From Candidatus Aminicenantota bacterium (GTDB taxonomy: Bacteria > Acidobacteriota > Aminicenantia > Aminicenantales > UBA4085): 51,687 nucleotides of DNA. Location: positions 1 through 51,687 of the forward strand of contig JAUYDS010000121.1 of NCBI GenBank assembly GCA_030691735.1. The letters run 5' to 3'. The position numbers and the translations under genes are program-made. The notes beneath the pieces were generated by a model. The model saw only the letters and a program-made list of their open reading frames with translations. It made no database searches and was not told the DNA's origin. Positions 8,779 to 16,017 of the stretch are shown here, one piece after another (position 1 is the first letter of the stretch; every line of letters begins with the position of its first letter).

Positions 8779-8896
8779 CTCCCCCTTTTCTAAAGGGGAT
8801 CCTTCTCTCCCCCTTTTCTACAGGGGCACCTTTTCATCCCCCTTTTCTAAAGGGGCATCCTTCTCTCCCCCTTTTCTAAAGGGGGATGAAGGGGGA
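8779..8896 (-). repeat. Tandem CCCCTTT/AAAGGGG palindromic repeats
   Basis: Four direct units of about 28-29 bp, with the CCCCC run starting at 8781, 8809, 8838 and 8867. Each has the self-complementary core CCCCCTTTTCTAAAGGGG. The array ends in GGGGGATTATA. It fills the space between gmk and coaBC. A related two-unit element at 48793-48864 ends in the same GGATTATA. Confidence 0.85.
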
Positions 8897-8905
8897 TTAT
8901 AACCT

Positions 8906-9502
8906 TCACTTAAAGCTCTTCAGGATCGACCGGATCTCGGCGTTCCGGACATCAGTCCGGCACCGCGAGCTGAGGATGACGGATTCGAGCTCCAGGACGG
9001 CCCGGTCGAGCTTGTTGTTGATAATCACGTAATCGAAATCCGCGTAATAGCGGATCTCCCGCTTAGCGTTCCTCAGCCGCCGGTCGATGATGTCGGGACC
9101 GTCCTCTCCCCTATCCCTGAGACGCTTTCGGAGCTCTTCATACTTCGGCGGCAGGATGAAAACAAAAACCGCCCGCAAAAGGTTGGACTTGATCTGGCGC
9201 GCGCCTTGGACGTCGATGTCCAGGATCAGGTCGCCGATGGCGCCCTTCTCCTCGATCTCTTTCTTGGACGTGCCGTAATAATGCCCGTGGACGAGGGCCC
9301 ATTCCACGAACTGCTTTTTCGCGATCATTCGTTCGAATTCCGGCCGGCCGATGAAGTGATAGTCCCGGCCGTCCTGTTCGGACGGACGCCGCGGCCGGGT
9401 CGTGTGGGAGACCGAGAAACGGACGTTCCGCAGGTCCCTCATGACTTGGTGGATGAGGCTGGATTTCCCGCATCCCGAAGGTCCGGTGACGACGAACAAC
9501 AC
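8906..9502 (-). CDS. gmk: Guanylate kinase
   Basis: 198 residues, normal length. The P-loop is at the extreme N-terminus (VVTGPSGCGKSSL), followed by SVSHTTRPRRPSEQDGRDYHF (GMP binding) and LDIDVQGARQIK. It phosphorylates GMP to GDP using ATP. The start is a GTG at 9502 with an AGGAGAG ribosome site. It lies 13 bases after yicC, the standard yicC-gmk pairing. Confidence 0.95.
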   Translation of the reverse strand: MLFVVTGPSGCGKSSLIHQVMRDLRNVRFSVSHTTRPRRPSEQDGRDYHFIGRPEFERMIAKKQFVEWALVHGHYYGTSKKEIEEKGAIGDLILDIDVQGARQIKSNLLRAVFVFILPPKYEELRKRLRDRGEDGPDIIDRRLRNAKREIRYYADFDYVIINNKLDRAVLELESVILSSRCRTDVRNAEIRSILKSFK

Positions 9503-9515
9503 CTGATCTCTCCTT

Positions 9516-10397
9516 TCACTCCAGGTTCTGGACCTGCTGGCGGATGCTCTCGACCTCGCCCTTGATCAGGAGCCCTTCCCGGGTGATCCCGATGTCCTGC
9601 GATTTGGAGTTCAGCGTGTTGGCCTCGCGGGTCAGCTCCTGGGCGATGAAGTCGAGCATCTTTCCGGCCGGCTCCCCTTTCGGCGACGTGACGAGCTTCA
9701 GGGCCGCGTCCAAGTGGCTCTTCAAACGCTGGATCTCTTCCGAGACGTCGTACCGCTGGGTCAGATAAGAGACCTCTTCGGACAGCCGCTCCTCGTTCTT
9801 CGGGCCGTTGCCGTTCAATTCCTTCATCCGCTGGCGCAGTCTCTGCTTCACCACCCGGGGCTGCTTCTTGACCAGGCGTTCGATCCGGCCCACCGCCCGC
9901 TGGACATTGCGGATATGTGATCCGATCTGGGCGGCGGTCTTGCGGCCCTCGATCCGGCGGGCCTTGATGACGTCCTCCAACGTCCGAAGGAAGCACTTCT
10001 CGAGGAAGGCGATCTCGACCGGAGCCAGATCCTTCCGTTTGAGCTCCACGAGCTGAGGGATCCGGAAGAGGTTGTCCACGGAGAAGGCCATCTCCTTCTT
10101 GAGCCGGGACCCGACCCGGTCGACCGAGACGAGGATCTTCTCCAGCAAGCCTTCGTTGATCCGGATATCCCAGCTCGACGGATCATGAAAATCAAGGTCC
10201 AGGGTGACCTCGATCCGGCCGCGGCTCAGCCGGCCCTGGCAGAGGACTCGCAGCCGGTTCTCGCCCTCGCCGATCGGCGTGCCCCGGTAGTTCCAATCGA
10301 AGAAGCGGTGGTTCAGGCTTTTGATGCTGACCTTGGCCCGGAAACCCCGTCCTTCGAAGTTCTTCTCGGCGAATCCCGTCATGCTCTGGATCATCAT
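9516..10397 (-). CDS. yicC: YicC family endoribonuclease
   Basis: 293 residues with the family N-terminus MIQSMTGFAEKNFEG, the conserved SLNHRFFD motif, and the C-terminal DFIAQELTREANTLNSK motif. YicC proteins are reported RNA-cleaving enzymes, usually adjacent to gmk as here. Two adjacent ATGs (10397 and 10394) are possible starts. The gene overlaps the stop of the ABC exporter gene. Confidence 0.93.
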   Translation of the reverse strand: MMIQSMTGFAEKNFEGRGFRAKVSIKSLNHRFFDWNYRGTPIGEGENRLRVLCQGRLSRGRIEVTLDLDFHDPSSWDIRINEGLLEKILVSVDRVGSRLKKEMAFSVDNLFRIPQLVELKRKDLAPVEIAFLEKCFLRTLEDVIKARRIEGRKTAAQIGSHIRNVQRAVGRIERLVKKQPRVVKQRLRQRMKELNGNGPKNEERLSEEVSYLTQRYDVSEEIQRLKSHLDAALKLVTSPKGEPAGKMLDFIAQELTREANTLNSKSQDIGITREGLLIKGEVESIRQQVQNLE

Positions 10398-12184
10398 GCT
10401 GTCTCCTCGACCTCGGGGAACTGCAAGTCGTGCAGCATTCTATAAATGCCTTCTTTTTTCATCAGGGCCTCATGGGTCCCGGACTCGGTGATCCGGCCCT
10501 TGTCCACGACCAAGATCATGTCCGCGTTACGGATGGTGGACAGCCGGTGGGCGATGACGAACGTCGTCCGATTCTTCATGATGTTGGCCAGCGCCGTCTG
10601 GATCAGCCGCTCGGACTCCGAGTCCAGGGCCGAGGTGGCCTCGTCGAGGATCAGGATGGGCGGGTCCTTTAAAAGGGCCCGGGCGATCGCCAGCCGCTGC
10701 CGCTGGCCGCTCGAGAGCAAGGACCCGCGCTCGCCGATCATGGCCGCGTATCCTTCGGGGAGCTCGGTTATGAAACCGTGGCATTCGGCGGCGCGAGCCG
10801 CGGCCACGATCCGGTCCTCGGGCATTTGTTCCAAACCATAGGCGATGTTGTTCCGGACACTGTCATTGAACAGAATGATGTCCTGAGTCACGAGGCCGAT
10901 CTGAGACCGGAGCGAGGCGAGGGTCACGTCCCGGATATCGATCCCGTCGATCGTGATCCGGCCCGAGGTCGGTTCGTAAAAGCGGGACAGCAGATTGATG
11001 ATCGTCGTCTTGCCCGCACCGCTCAGCCCGACAATGGCCACCATTTTATTGGGCTGGACCTCGAAGTCCACGTCGAACAGCACGGGCCTGTCCTTATCGT
11101 ACGAGAAGCCGACGTCCTCGAAGCGGACATGCCCTTTGACCTCGGGGAGCGCGTAGGCTCCGTCCGAGTCCTGGACCTGGGAGGGGCTCTGGAGAACCTC
11201 CTGGATCCGTCCGTAGCAGCCGGCCGCCTGCTGGATGACGTTGTTGGCCCGGCTCAGCCGCTTAATCGGCATGAACATCCAGAAAATGGCCATGATGTAG
11301 GCCCCGAAATCGCCGGGGCTGATGAGGCCGGCCGCGATCCGTTTCGTCCCGATGAACAGGATGAACGCGCCTACCGCGCCGCCGATGAACTCCATGAACG
11401 GCGAGGAGAGCGACGAGATCCAAGCCAGTTTGAGATTGATCCGGAAATAGCCCGCGGTCGCCTTGAGGAACTTCTTCAGCTCGAACTGCTCCATGGTGAA
11501 GGCTTTGACGATCTTGTTGCCGCCGATGGTCTCATGGAGCAGGTCGTAGATCTGGCCCATCCGGACTTGGCTCTGGAGACCCTTCTTCTTGAGCTGCCGG
11601 CTGAAGGCGGCGAGCGGCACGACGGCCAGGGGGGTGATGACGAACGACATCAGGGCCAGCTGCCAGTCCCGGACGAACATCTGGACGAGAAGCGCGGCCA
11701 GGATGAAAGACTCCTCGATCATGTCGCTCATGGCGCTCGAGACGGCCTGCTGGATCTTGTCCACGTCGTTGGTCAGGCGGGCCATCAGATCGCCCGTCGT
11801 GACCCGGTCGAAATAGCTCGTGGACTGATAGAGGATGCGGCCGTAGAGGTCGTCCCGCATCGACTTGACGATCTTGTTGCCGACGACCTTCATGAAGAAA
11901 GAGGAGAGGAAGCTGAAAAGCCCCTTGCCGAAAATGACGACGACGACGATCAAGGGCAGGACGTTCCGGATGTCCTCGCGGCCGACGCTCAGCCAGCGGA
12001 AGATGACGTCCATGAACCGGAACTTGGCCGGCGCCGTCTGGGCGCCCAGCCCGAACATCTCGTCGATGATCGGCTGGACCATGTCGACGAAGACGTAGGA
12101 AAAGAAGGCGACGAAAATGGTCGCCAGGAAAGAGAGCGCGACCAGCTTCTTTTCCCGGAAGGTCAGTTTGAGAAGATCGAACAT
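10394..12184 (-). CDS. msbA: MsbA-type ABC exporter (permease fused to ATPase)
   Basis: 596 residues: a six-helix ABC membrane domain (about 1-320) and a nucleotide-binding domain with Walker A (GLSGAGKTTI), Q-loop, signature LSSGQRQRLAIARALL, Walker B ILILDEATSALDSE and the switch His in VIAHRLSTI. The family includes MsbA, which flips lipid A-core across the inner membrane; the substrate cannot be told from sequence. It is coupled to yicC by a short overlap and lies 11 bases after the Asd-like gene. Confidence 0.85.
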   Translation of the reverse strand: MFDLLKLTFREKKLVALSFLATIFVAFFSYVFVDMVQPIIDEMFGLGAQTAPAKFRFMDVIFRWLSVGREDIRNVLPLIVVVVIFGKGLFSFLSSFFMKVVGNKIVKSMRDDLYGRILYQSTSYFDRVTTGDLMARLTNDVDKIQQAVSSAMSDMIEESFILAALLVQMFVRDWQLALMSFVITPLAVVPLAAFSRQLKKKGLQSQVRMGQIYDLLHETIGGNKIVKAFTMEQFELKKFLKATAGYFRINLKLAWISSLSSPFMEFIGGAVGAFILFIGTKRIAAGLISPGDFGAYIMAIFWMFMPIKRLSRANNVIQQAAGCYGRIQEVLQSPSQVQDSDGAYALPEVKGHVRFEDVGFSYDKDRPVLFDVDFEVQPNKMVAIVGLSGAGKTTIINLLSRFYEPTSGRITIDGIDIRDVTLASLRSQIGLVTQDIILFNDSVRNNIAYGLEQMPEDRIVAAARAAECHGFITELPEGYAAMIGERGSLLSSGQRQRLAIARALLKDPPILILDEATSALDSESERLIQTALANIMKNRTTFVIAHRLSTIRNADMILVVDKGRITESGTHEALMKKEGIYRMLHDLQFPEVEETA

Positions 12185-12195
12185 CGTCTTTCGGA

Positions 12196-12819
12196 TCAGG
12201 CCGGGCGGGCCTTGAGGATCTTCTTGGCGATCTCGACGGCGTTCACGGCCGAGCCGCGGGTGACATTATCGGCGACCAGCCAGATCCAGAAGGTCCGCTG
12301 GCCGGATTCCTCCTTCTTGATCCGGCCGACAAAGATCTCGTCCTTGCCCGAGACCGTGATGGACGAGGCCGAACAGGATTCGCGGAACGCCGTCAGTTTG
12401 AAGGCCGCCGCTTTGCGGAAGATCGCCTCGAAGGCGGTGATGTCGGCGTCCCGGTCGAGCTCGATGGCCCGGCAGCCCTGTTCAAGCGCGCGGAGGCCGA
12501 AGGCCCGGTTCGTCTCCGGGTCAAGGGACGAGCCTTCGCGGCGGAAGTGGACCCCCGGGCAAAGCCCGGGGCCCCGACCGCCGTCGGAGGCCAGAAAAAG
12601 GAGGTCCGTCCCCTTGAGGAAGTCGCCGCTCGTGCCGTGGATGACCTTCGGCTCCTTCTTGAACTCCGTCAGCTTGCTGTACTCTTCTTTGACCTCCGGG
12701 TCGTAGAATTCGAGGTCGAACGCCCCGATCTTTTTCTGCCCGAGGGTGTTCTTGATCTCCCGACCGCGCAGAGAGTCCGTCCCGATCAGGGCCAACTTGA
12801 ATTTTTTCTTCGTCGCCAT
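12196..12819 (-). CDS. Shortened aspartate-semialdehyde dehydrogenase-like protein
   Basis: 207 residues against about 340 for Asd. The N-terminus is an Asd-like Rossmann start (FKLALIGTDSLRGREI, DFLKGTDLLFLAS). The end matches the Asd C-terminal helix region (FWIWLVADNVTRGSAVNAVEIAKKIL). The middle catalytic part with the nucleophilic cysteine and substrate site is missing, so the usual reduction of aspartyl phosphate is unlikely. Residues about 80-100 (RGPGLCPGVHFRREGSSLD) are encoded by the palindromic element at 12520-12571, inserted in frame. It may be a degenerate paralog, or a repurposed protein kept beside the exporter gene. Confidence 0.6.
   Translation of the reverse strand: MATKKKFKLALIGTDSLRGREIKNTLGQKKIGAFDLEFYDPEVKEEYSKLTEFKKEPKVIHGTSGDFLKGTDLLFLASDGGRGPGLCPGVHFRREGSSLDPETNRAFGLRALEQGCRAIELDRDADITAFEAIFRKAAAFKLTAFRESCSASSITVSGKDEIFVGRIKKEESGQRTFWIWLVADNVTRGSAVNAVEIAKKILKARPA
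12520..12571 (-). repeat. Intragenic palindromic element, copy 2
   Basis: 51 of 52 bases are identical to 8-59, including the CCCCGGGC-AAA-GCCCGGGG hairpin. Here it is translated from the opposite strand relative to the pilN copy, yet remains open and in frame within the Asd-like gene. Confidence 0.9.
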
Positions 12820-12830
12820 GGCGAGCCGGT

Positions 12831-13052
12831 TCAGAGGGGATTTCGGAAGTCCTTCATGATTCCGTACATCATATCCTTGAGGGCTAGTTTTTTCTTTTTT
12901 AGTTCTTTTTCCTCGAGCCGCTCCTCATCGGAGAGGAAGGGCTTGTCCTTGAGGACGGCCAGCCGGACTTCATGCCGCTGGTGCTCCTGGTGCAGTCGGC
13001 GGAATTCGGCGTTCTCCTTGAGCAGGAGTTCCTTTAAAAGGTTTTCGTCCAT
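12831..13052 (-). CDS. DUF465/YdcH-like small coiled-coil protein
   Basis: 73 residues from the ATG at 13052 (MDENLLKELLLKENAEFRRL), preceded by GGAGG at a good spacing. The longer frame upstream lacks such a site. It is highly charged and helical, with a pattern resembling DUF465 (ENAEFRRLHQEHQRHEVRL, ...EEKELKKKKLALKD). These proteins have no settled function. It is 11 bases upstream of the Asd-like gene and is probably the first gene of the msbA-yicC-gmk run. Confidence 0.75.
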   Translation of the reverse strand: MDENLLKELLLKENAEFRRLHQEHQRHEVRLAVLKDKPFLSDEERLEEKELKKKKLALKDMMYGIMKDFRNPL

Positions 13053-13247
13053 TCCCGTCGTCCTCCGACGGCTAAGAATAACATAAGGGCTGACTTTGTT
13101 CAATTGAAGGTGGGCGGGGCCTGTCGCGGCTGCGCCCCTTCCCTCCTCGCTCCACCCAGCCCCCAGTGGGTCCCTTCCGCTGCGGGCAGAAGGGGCATCA
13201 ACCGCACCACTTGCCCTGCTTCATTTTTTGGGGGGCTCGGAGGGATC

Positions 13248-14228
13248 TTAGTCTTTTTCCTTAGCAAATATCCAGAGCAATTTATCGGCCAGGGCCGCCC
13301 AGGTGAATTCCCTGATTTTGTCGTATCCGGCGGCGGCCAGCCGCTCTCGAAGCGGCGGATCCTCGATCAGACGGCGGATTTCCCGCCGGAGGAAGAACGG
13401 ATGGGGGAAGGGCACGACGAGCGCGGTCCGGTTGTGAAAAGCAAAGTCCCGCGTCCCGGATTTGGTGCAGATGACCGGCAGGCGGCAGGCCATGGCCTCG
13501 GCCGAGGTGTTCGACCAGCCCGCCCGCGTCTCGGCGCCGACGTAGATATCGGCCTGGGCGAAAAGCCAGGCCATCCGGTCCTGGGGCAGGTTGAGATAGA
13601 AATCGTGGGGAACCTCGCTCTTGATCAGGGGGCGCGGATCGCGCCGGTCGGCGCCGACCAGCGTGTCGAAGAAGACGAGCCGCAGGCGGGGAAATTCCGA
13701 ATAGAGCGATTCGACGGCCCGGATGACGTGCCGGACGCCTTTGCGCCGCTTGTAGATCCGGCCGTAGCAGAGGATGTTGAGCGTTTCGTGCGCGGGCTTA
13801 TCCAGGGCGGGATGGAAAATGCGCGTGTTGATTCCGCCCGGTGCCCGGTGACAGAGGATCCCGTACCTGCGCTCCATCCGCCGGCAAATCCCCTCGGAAT
13901 TCCCGAGGAACGTAAAGTTCCGCCGGACGACCTCTTTTTCCTTTTTGTGGCCTTCGAGGACAAAGTAGAAATATTTCGAGGCTGCCCGGAGGCTCTCGAA
14001 CTGGGGCAGGATGGAATATTCGCTGCAGATCGCCACATCGAAGGGCTCATCTCCGAGCGAAGAGAACGGCCTGGTCTCGCCCTGGAAATCCAGCCATTCC
14101 GGCCTGCTCCCCTGCGGATGGAAGAGGACAAAGGAATGGCCGCGTCGGACGAATTCGTTGCCCAGCTCGAGATAGCGGCGGACGCCGCCGAAGACCTCGA
14201 CGTGTGGGAGTAACGCAGCGATCTTCAT
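13248..14228 (-). CDS. Glycosyltransferase, GT4-like (GT-B fold)
   Basis: 326 residues. The N-terminal acceptor domain begins MKIAALLPHVEVFGGVRRYLELG, typical of GT4 enzymes. The C-terminal donor domain has CYGRIYKRRKGVRHVIRAV and a GWSNTSAEAMACRLPVICT segment that matches the EX7E-type donor-binding region. It probably adds a sugar to a cell-surface glycan or lipid; donor and acceptor cannot be read. It stands alone, with 195 bases to the next gene downstream, where I see no clear terminator. Confidence 0.85.
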   Translation of the reverse strand: MKIAALLPHVEVFGGVRRYLELGNEFVRRGHSFVLFHPQGSRPEWLDFQGETRPFSSLGDEPFDVAICSEYSILPQFESLRAASKYFYFVLEGHKKEKEVVRRNFTFLGNSEGICRRMERRYGILCHRAPGGINTRIFHPALDKPAHETLNILCYGRIYKRRKGVRHVIRAVESLYSEFPRLRLVFFDTLVGADRRDPRPLIKSEVPHDFYLNLPQDRMAWLFAQADIYVGAETRAGWSNTSAEAMACRLPVICTKSGTRDFAFHNRTALVVPFPHPFFLRREIRRLIEDPPLRERLAAAGYDKIREFTWAALADKLLWIFAKEKD

Positions 14229-14385
14229 GGTCGGGACCCCGGTCCGCGCTTATTCTAACAAAATCGGGCGGCTTGTTGAAGGACGGCTCGAAAAAGCTAA
14301 ACCCTCCATGGTCGCTTCGGCCGTTTCGGAATCTTTTCTTATCTCGATCCACACAAAATGGAAAAGATTCAAAGAAAATAACATC

Positions 14386-14412
14386 TTGACAGAACGGCCT
14401 CGGCTCTATAAT
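14386..14412 (+). promoter_or_regulatory. Candidate sigma-70-type promoter of the AT-rich secreted-protein gene
   Basis: TTGACA at 14386-14391 and TATAAT at 14407-14412. The spacer is 15 bp, short for a consensus promoter. Transcription would start about 200 bases before the coding start at 14616. Confidence 0.6.
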
Positions 14413-14417
14413 GTAAA

Positions 14418-14600
14418 TAATACACAGGCAATAGGGATTAGGGGCAAACAGCCTTTAAGATATTCCTCATTTAAGGAAGAGGGCTTTGGATATTCCGGAA
14501 AAAGGGGTCATTTTTTTCATTTGTGGCCCTCGTTTGCCCAAAGAAGGAGGTGGTGCCTTGGAAAAGCGATAAGTCTGCGGGGCATGGGAAAATAAAAAAA
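14418..14600 (+). promoter_or_regulatory. Long structured 5' leader
   Basis: The untranslated leader of the gene at 14616. An 8-bp perfect pair, GGGCAAAC (14442-14449) with GTTTGCCC (14532-14539), closes a domain. Inside it are a TTCCT/AGGAA hairpin and a weaker AGGG/CCCT hairpin, making a three-way junction possible. It matches no riboswitch class that I can recognise by eye. It could be a regulatory leader or simply stabilise the mRNA. Confidence 0.4.
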
Positions 14601-14615
14601 TAAGGAGGAATCACA

Positions 14616-15365
14616 ATGAAAAAATTAATGATCGGCGTTACGATGTTGGCTCTTGTGGCGTTTTTCGTCGGTATCACGACGCACGACGCATCGGCGCAGA
14701 AACAGAAATGCACGACGATTCAGGATGGAATCCTTGTTTACACGAGTTCCCATTTTCTTGCAGGGCAGCCTATTAAAACCGGCTTTGACATATTTGGATA
14801 TAACTATCAAGCTCATCTTTTTATTGGCTACTATGCTAATGCTTATCTGGGTCGAGATGGATTTCCGCCCTACGAGGGTGACACGGCCGCATATTTAGAA
14901 AAATATCCTGACGCTGCTTCAAAATGGTACTGGCCATACAGAGATACAACAGTTTCGATGAAATGGAATGATGAATGGCTCTCGAATCAAGATTGCAACA
15001 AAGATGGACTGTTAGATAGGCCGGATGATTTTGGCGGAACATATATAGGCTCCGGAGCATGGGAAACAAACCATCAATCAGGAACGTATACCGACGCCAG
15101 CGGAAACGAATGCCATTGGACCTATTTCGTAAAAATTATCGCGGCGCCAAAAAATGGCCACATCGTCCGGAGTTTTTATGATTGGAACTACGATGGGGTA
15201 CAAGAAGAGGTGGATTTTTGGGCAGCTCCTAATGGAACTTTAATCGGACCGACAATATGGGGAGATTTTGCCATCGTTCAAGAAATCAACAATGATTCGT
15301 GCGCTGGCTTCCATGGCCTGTATTTTAAGAGTCCCGCGTCGCCCGGCCTCGGCAAAAAATGGTGA
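14616..15365 (+). CDS. Secreted protein of unknown function, AT-rich gene
   Basis: 249 residues with a clear signal peptide (MKKLMIGVTMLALVAFF...ASA, cleavage about residue 27) and a mature domain rich in Trp, Tyr and Asp. DCNKDGLLDRPDD looks like a calcium-binding loop of dockerin/EF-hand type. I do not recognise the family. The start has AAGGAGG 8 bases upstream. Base composition and codon use are much more AT-rich than all neighbours, and the gene has its own promoter and terminator, which suggests recent transfer or a specialised highly expressed product. Confidence 0.8.
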   Translation: MKKLMIGVTMLALVAFFVGITTHDASAQKQKCTTIQDGILVYTSSHFLAGQPIKTGFDIFGYNYQAHLFIGYYANAYLGRDGFPPYEGDTAAYLEKYPDAASKWYWPYRDTTVSMKWNDEWLSNQDCNKDGLLDRPDDFGGTYIGSGAWETNHQSGTYTDASGNECHWTYFVKIIAAPKNGHIVRSFYDWNYDGVQEEVDFWAAPNGTLIGPTIWGDFAIVQEINNDSCAGFHGLYFKSPASPGLGKKW

Positions 15366-15398
15366 GCCGATAGGATAACTACTCCTCGGTCATTTCGT

Positions 15399-15442
15399 AG
15401 GCCACCCTCCGATCGCCTCAAGGTTCGGAGGGTGGCCTTTTC
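15399..15442 (+). terminator. Rho-independent terminator after the secreted-protein gene
   Basis: A perfect 13-14 bp stem: GGCCACCCTCCGA (15400-15412) pairs with TCGGAGGGTGGCC (15425-15437). A run of T follows. It ends the transcript of the gene at 14616-15365. Confidence 0.9.
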
Positions 15443-15485
15443 TACAAAAGATAGAGAATCGCCTTATTCAAATCGAACTTAATAT

Positions 15486-15514
15486 TTGACAACCCCACCA
15501 GCGAAAAATATACT
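15486..15514 (+). promoter_or_regulatory. tRNA-Phe promoter
   Basis: TTGACA (15486-15491), exactly 17 bp, then TATACT (15509-15514). It lies about 35 bases before the mature tRNA-Phe start. This is the best sigma-70-type promoter in the window. Confidence 0.85.
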
Positions 15515-15548
15515 ATAACGCGATTCCGGCGGCGCCGGGATCATCCCT

Positions 15549-15621
15549 GGCGAGGTAGCTCAGTCGGTAGAGCGAGGGACTGAAAATCCCTGCGTCGGCG
15601 GTTCGATTCCGTCCCTCGCCA
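15549..15621 (+). tRNA. tRNA-Phe (GAA anticodon)
   Basis: A 73-nt cloverleaf. The acceptor stem GGCGAGG/CCTCGCC pairs perfectly with discriminator A. The D-arm is GCTCAGTCGGTAGAGC, the anticodon arm AGGGA-CTGAAAA-TCCCT reads GAA, and the T-loop is TTCGATT. The 3' CCA is not encoded and must be added enzymatically. Confidence 0.97.
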
Positions 15622-15663
15622 TTCCCCCACCCCAAGCCAAATAAGCGATATTTCTGCCCTCTT

Positions 15664-15756
15664 TTCCGGGGACATCAACCATAATTATTTAAGAAATCCC
15701 AATATCTCCATAGACACTTAGCCATACGATTAGAATTATGGCAAGTGTCCCCGGAA
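15664..15756 (+). repeat. Inverted-repeat element with TTCCGGGGACA ends
   Basis: TTCCGGGGACA (15664-15674) and CCATAATT (15679-15686) pair with AATTATGG (15734-15741) and TGTCCCCGGAA (15746-15756), with 4-base spacers in each arm. This 93-bp element resembles two REP sequences facing each other. It lies just after tRNA-Phe. No transposase is seen nearby. Confidence 0.75.
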
Positions 15757-15762
15757 TAAAGG

Positions 15763-15960
15763 GACGCGACGGCAGTGGTGGCCCTGAGGCCCCCATAGCG
15801 GAGGGGGGTCCCCTCGGCTTGGCCGAGGGGGGAACCGACGGGACTGGTTCCCCAGGCGGCCGGGGGCCACCCTGTCGCCGCGTCGACCTAAGACTTCGCC
15901 GCCGAGAGGGGCGGCGAGGAAACGGCGTTAAAAACCCGAGTCGGGAGCAAGACCGTTTCC
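15763..15960 (+). ncRNA. Candidate structured RNA, unassigned
   Basis: A GC-rich non-coding stretch in which nearly every base can be placed in consecutive helices. A long outer stem (15763-15784 with 15864-15884) encloses three hairpins: CCCCC/GGGGG (15790/15803), CCCCTCGGC-TTG-GCCGAGGGG (15810-15830) and GGAACC/GGTTCC (15831/15846). Then follow TCGCCGCC/GGCGGCGA (15896/15910) and GGAAACGG/CCGTTTCC (15918/15953), the latter enclosing a small CCCG/CGGG hairpin. I do not see tmRNA, RNase P RNA, SRP RNA or 6S hallmarks. It could be transcribed on either strand or be a repeat-derived structure. I give the strand as plus only because tRNA-Phe transcription reads in. Confidence 0.4.
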
Positions 15961-15980
15961 GGATCTTCTCTTCTTATACG

Positions 15981-16010
15981 ACCGGGCCCCGGTCACCCGG
16001 GGCCCGGTCG
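15981..16010. terminator. Strong hairpin between the RNA-like region and the porin gene
   Basis: A perfect 14-bp stem: positions 15979-15992 (CGACCGGGCCCCGG) pair with 15997-16010, with a 4-base loop. It lies just downstream of the minus-strand porin gene and could end that transcript. It lacks a clear U-run on either strand, so termination is inferred from its strength and place. Confidence 0.6.
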
Positions 16011-16017
16011 GTTCGGA

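Noticed and set aside
8779-8896. CRISPR array from regularly spaced repeats
   Set aside because: Units are contiguous with no unique spacers and no cas genes nearby.
10778-12706. 642-codon plus-strand frame opposite msbA
   Set aside because: Shadow of the ABC exporter and Asd-like genes; composition is the complement of their codons.
14418-14600. Cyclic di-GMP (GEMM) riboswitch in the 14616 leader
   Set aside because: The GGCAAAC string is suggestive, but the second conserved block (GGGACGCAAAGCC-like) and the tetraloop receptor are absent.
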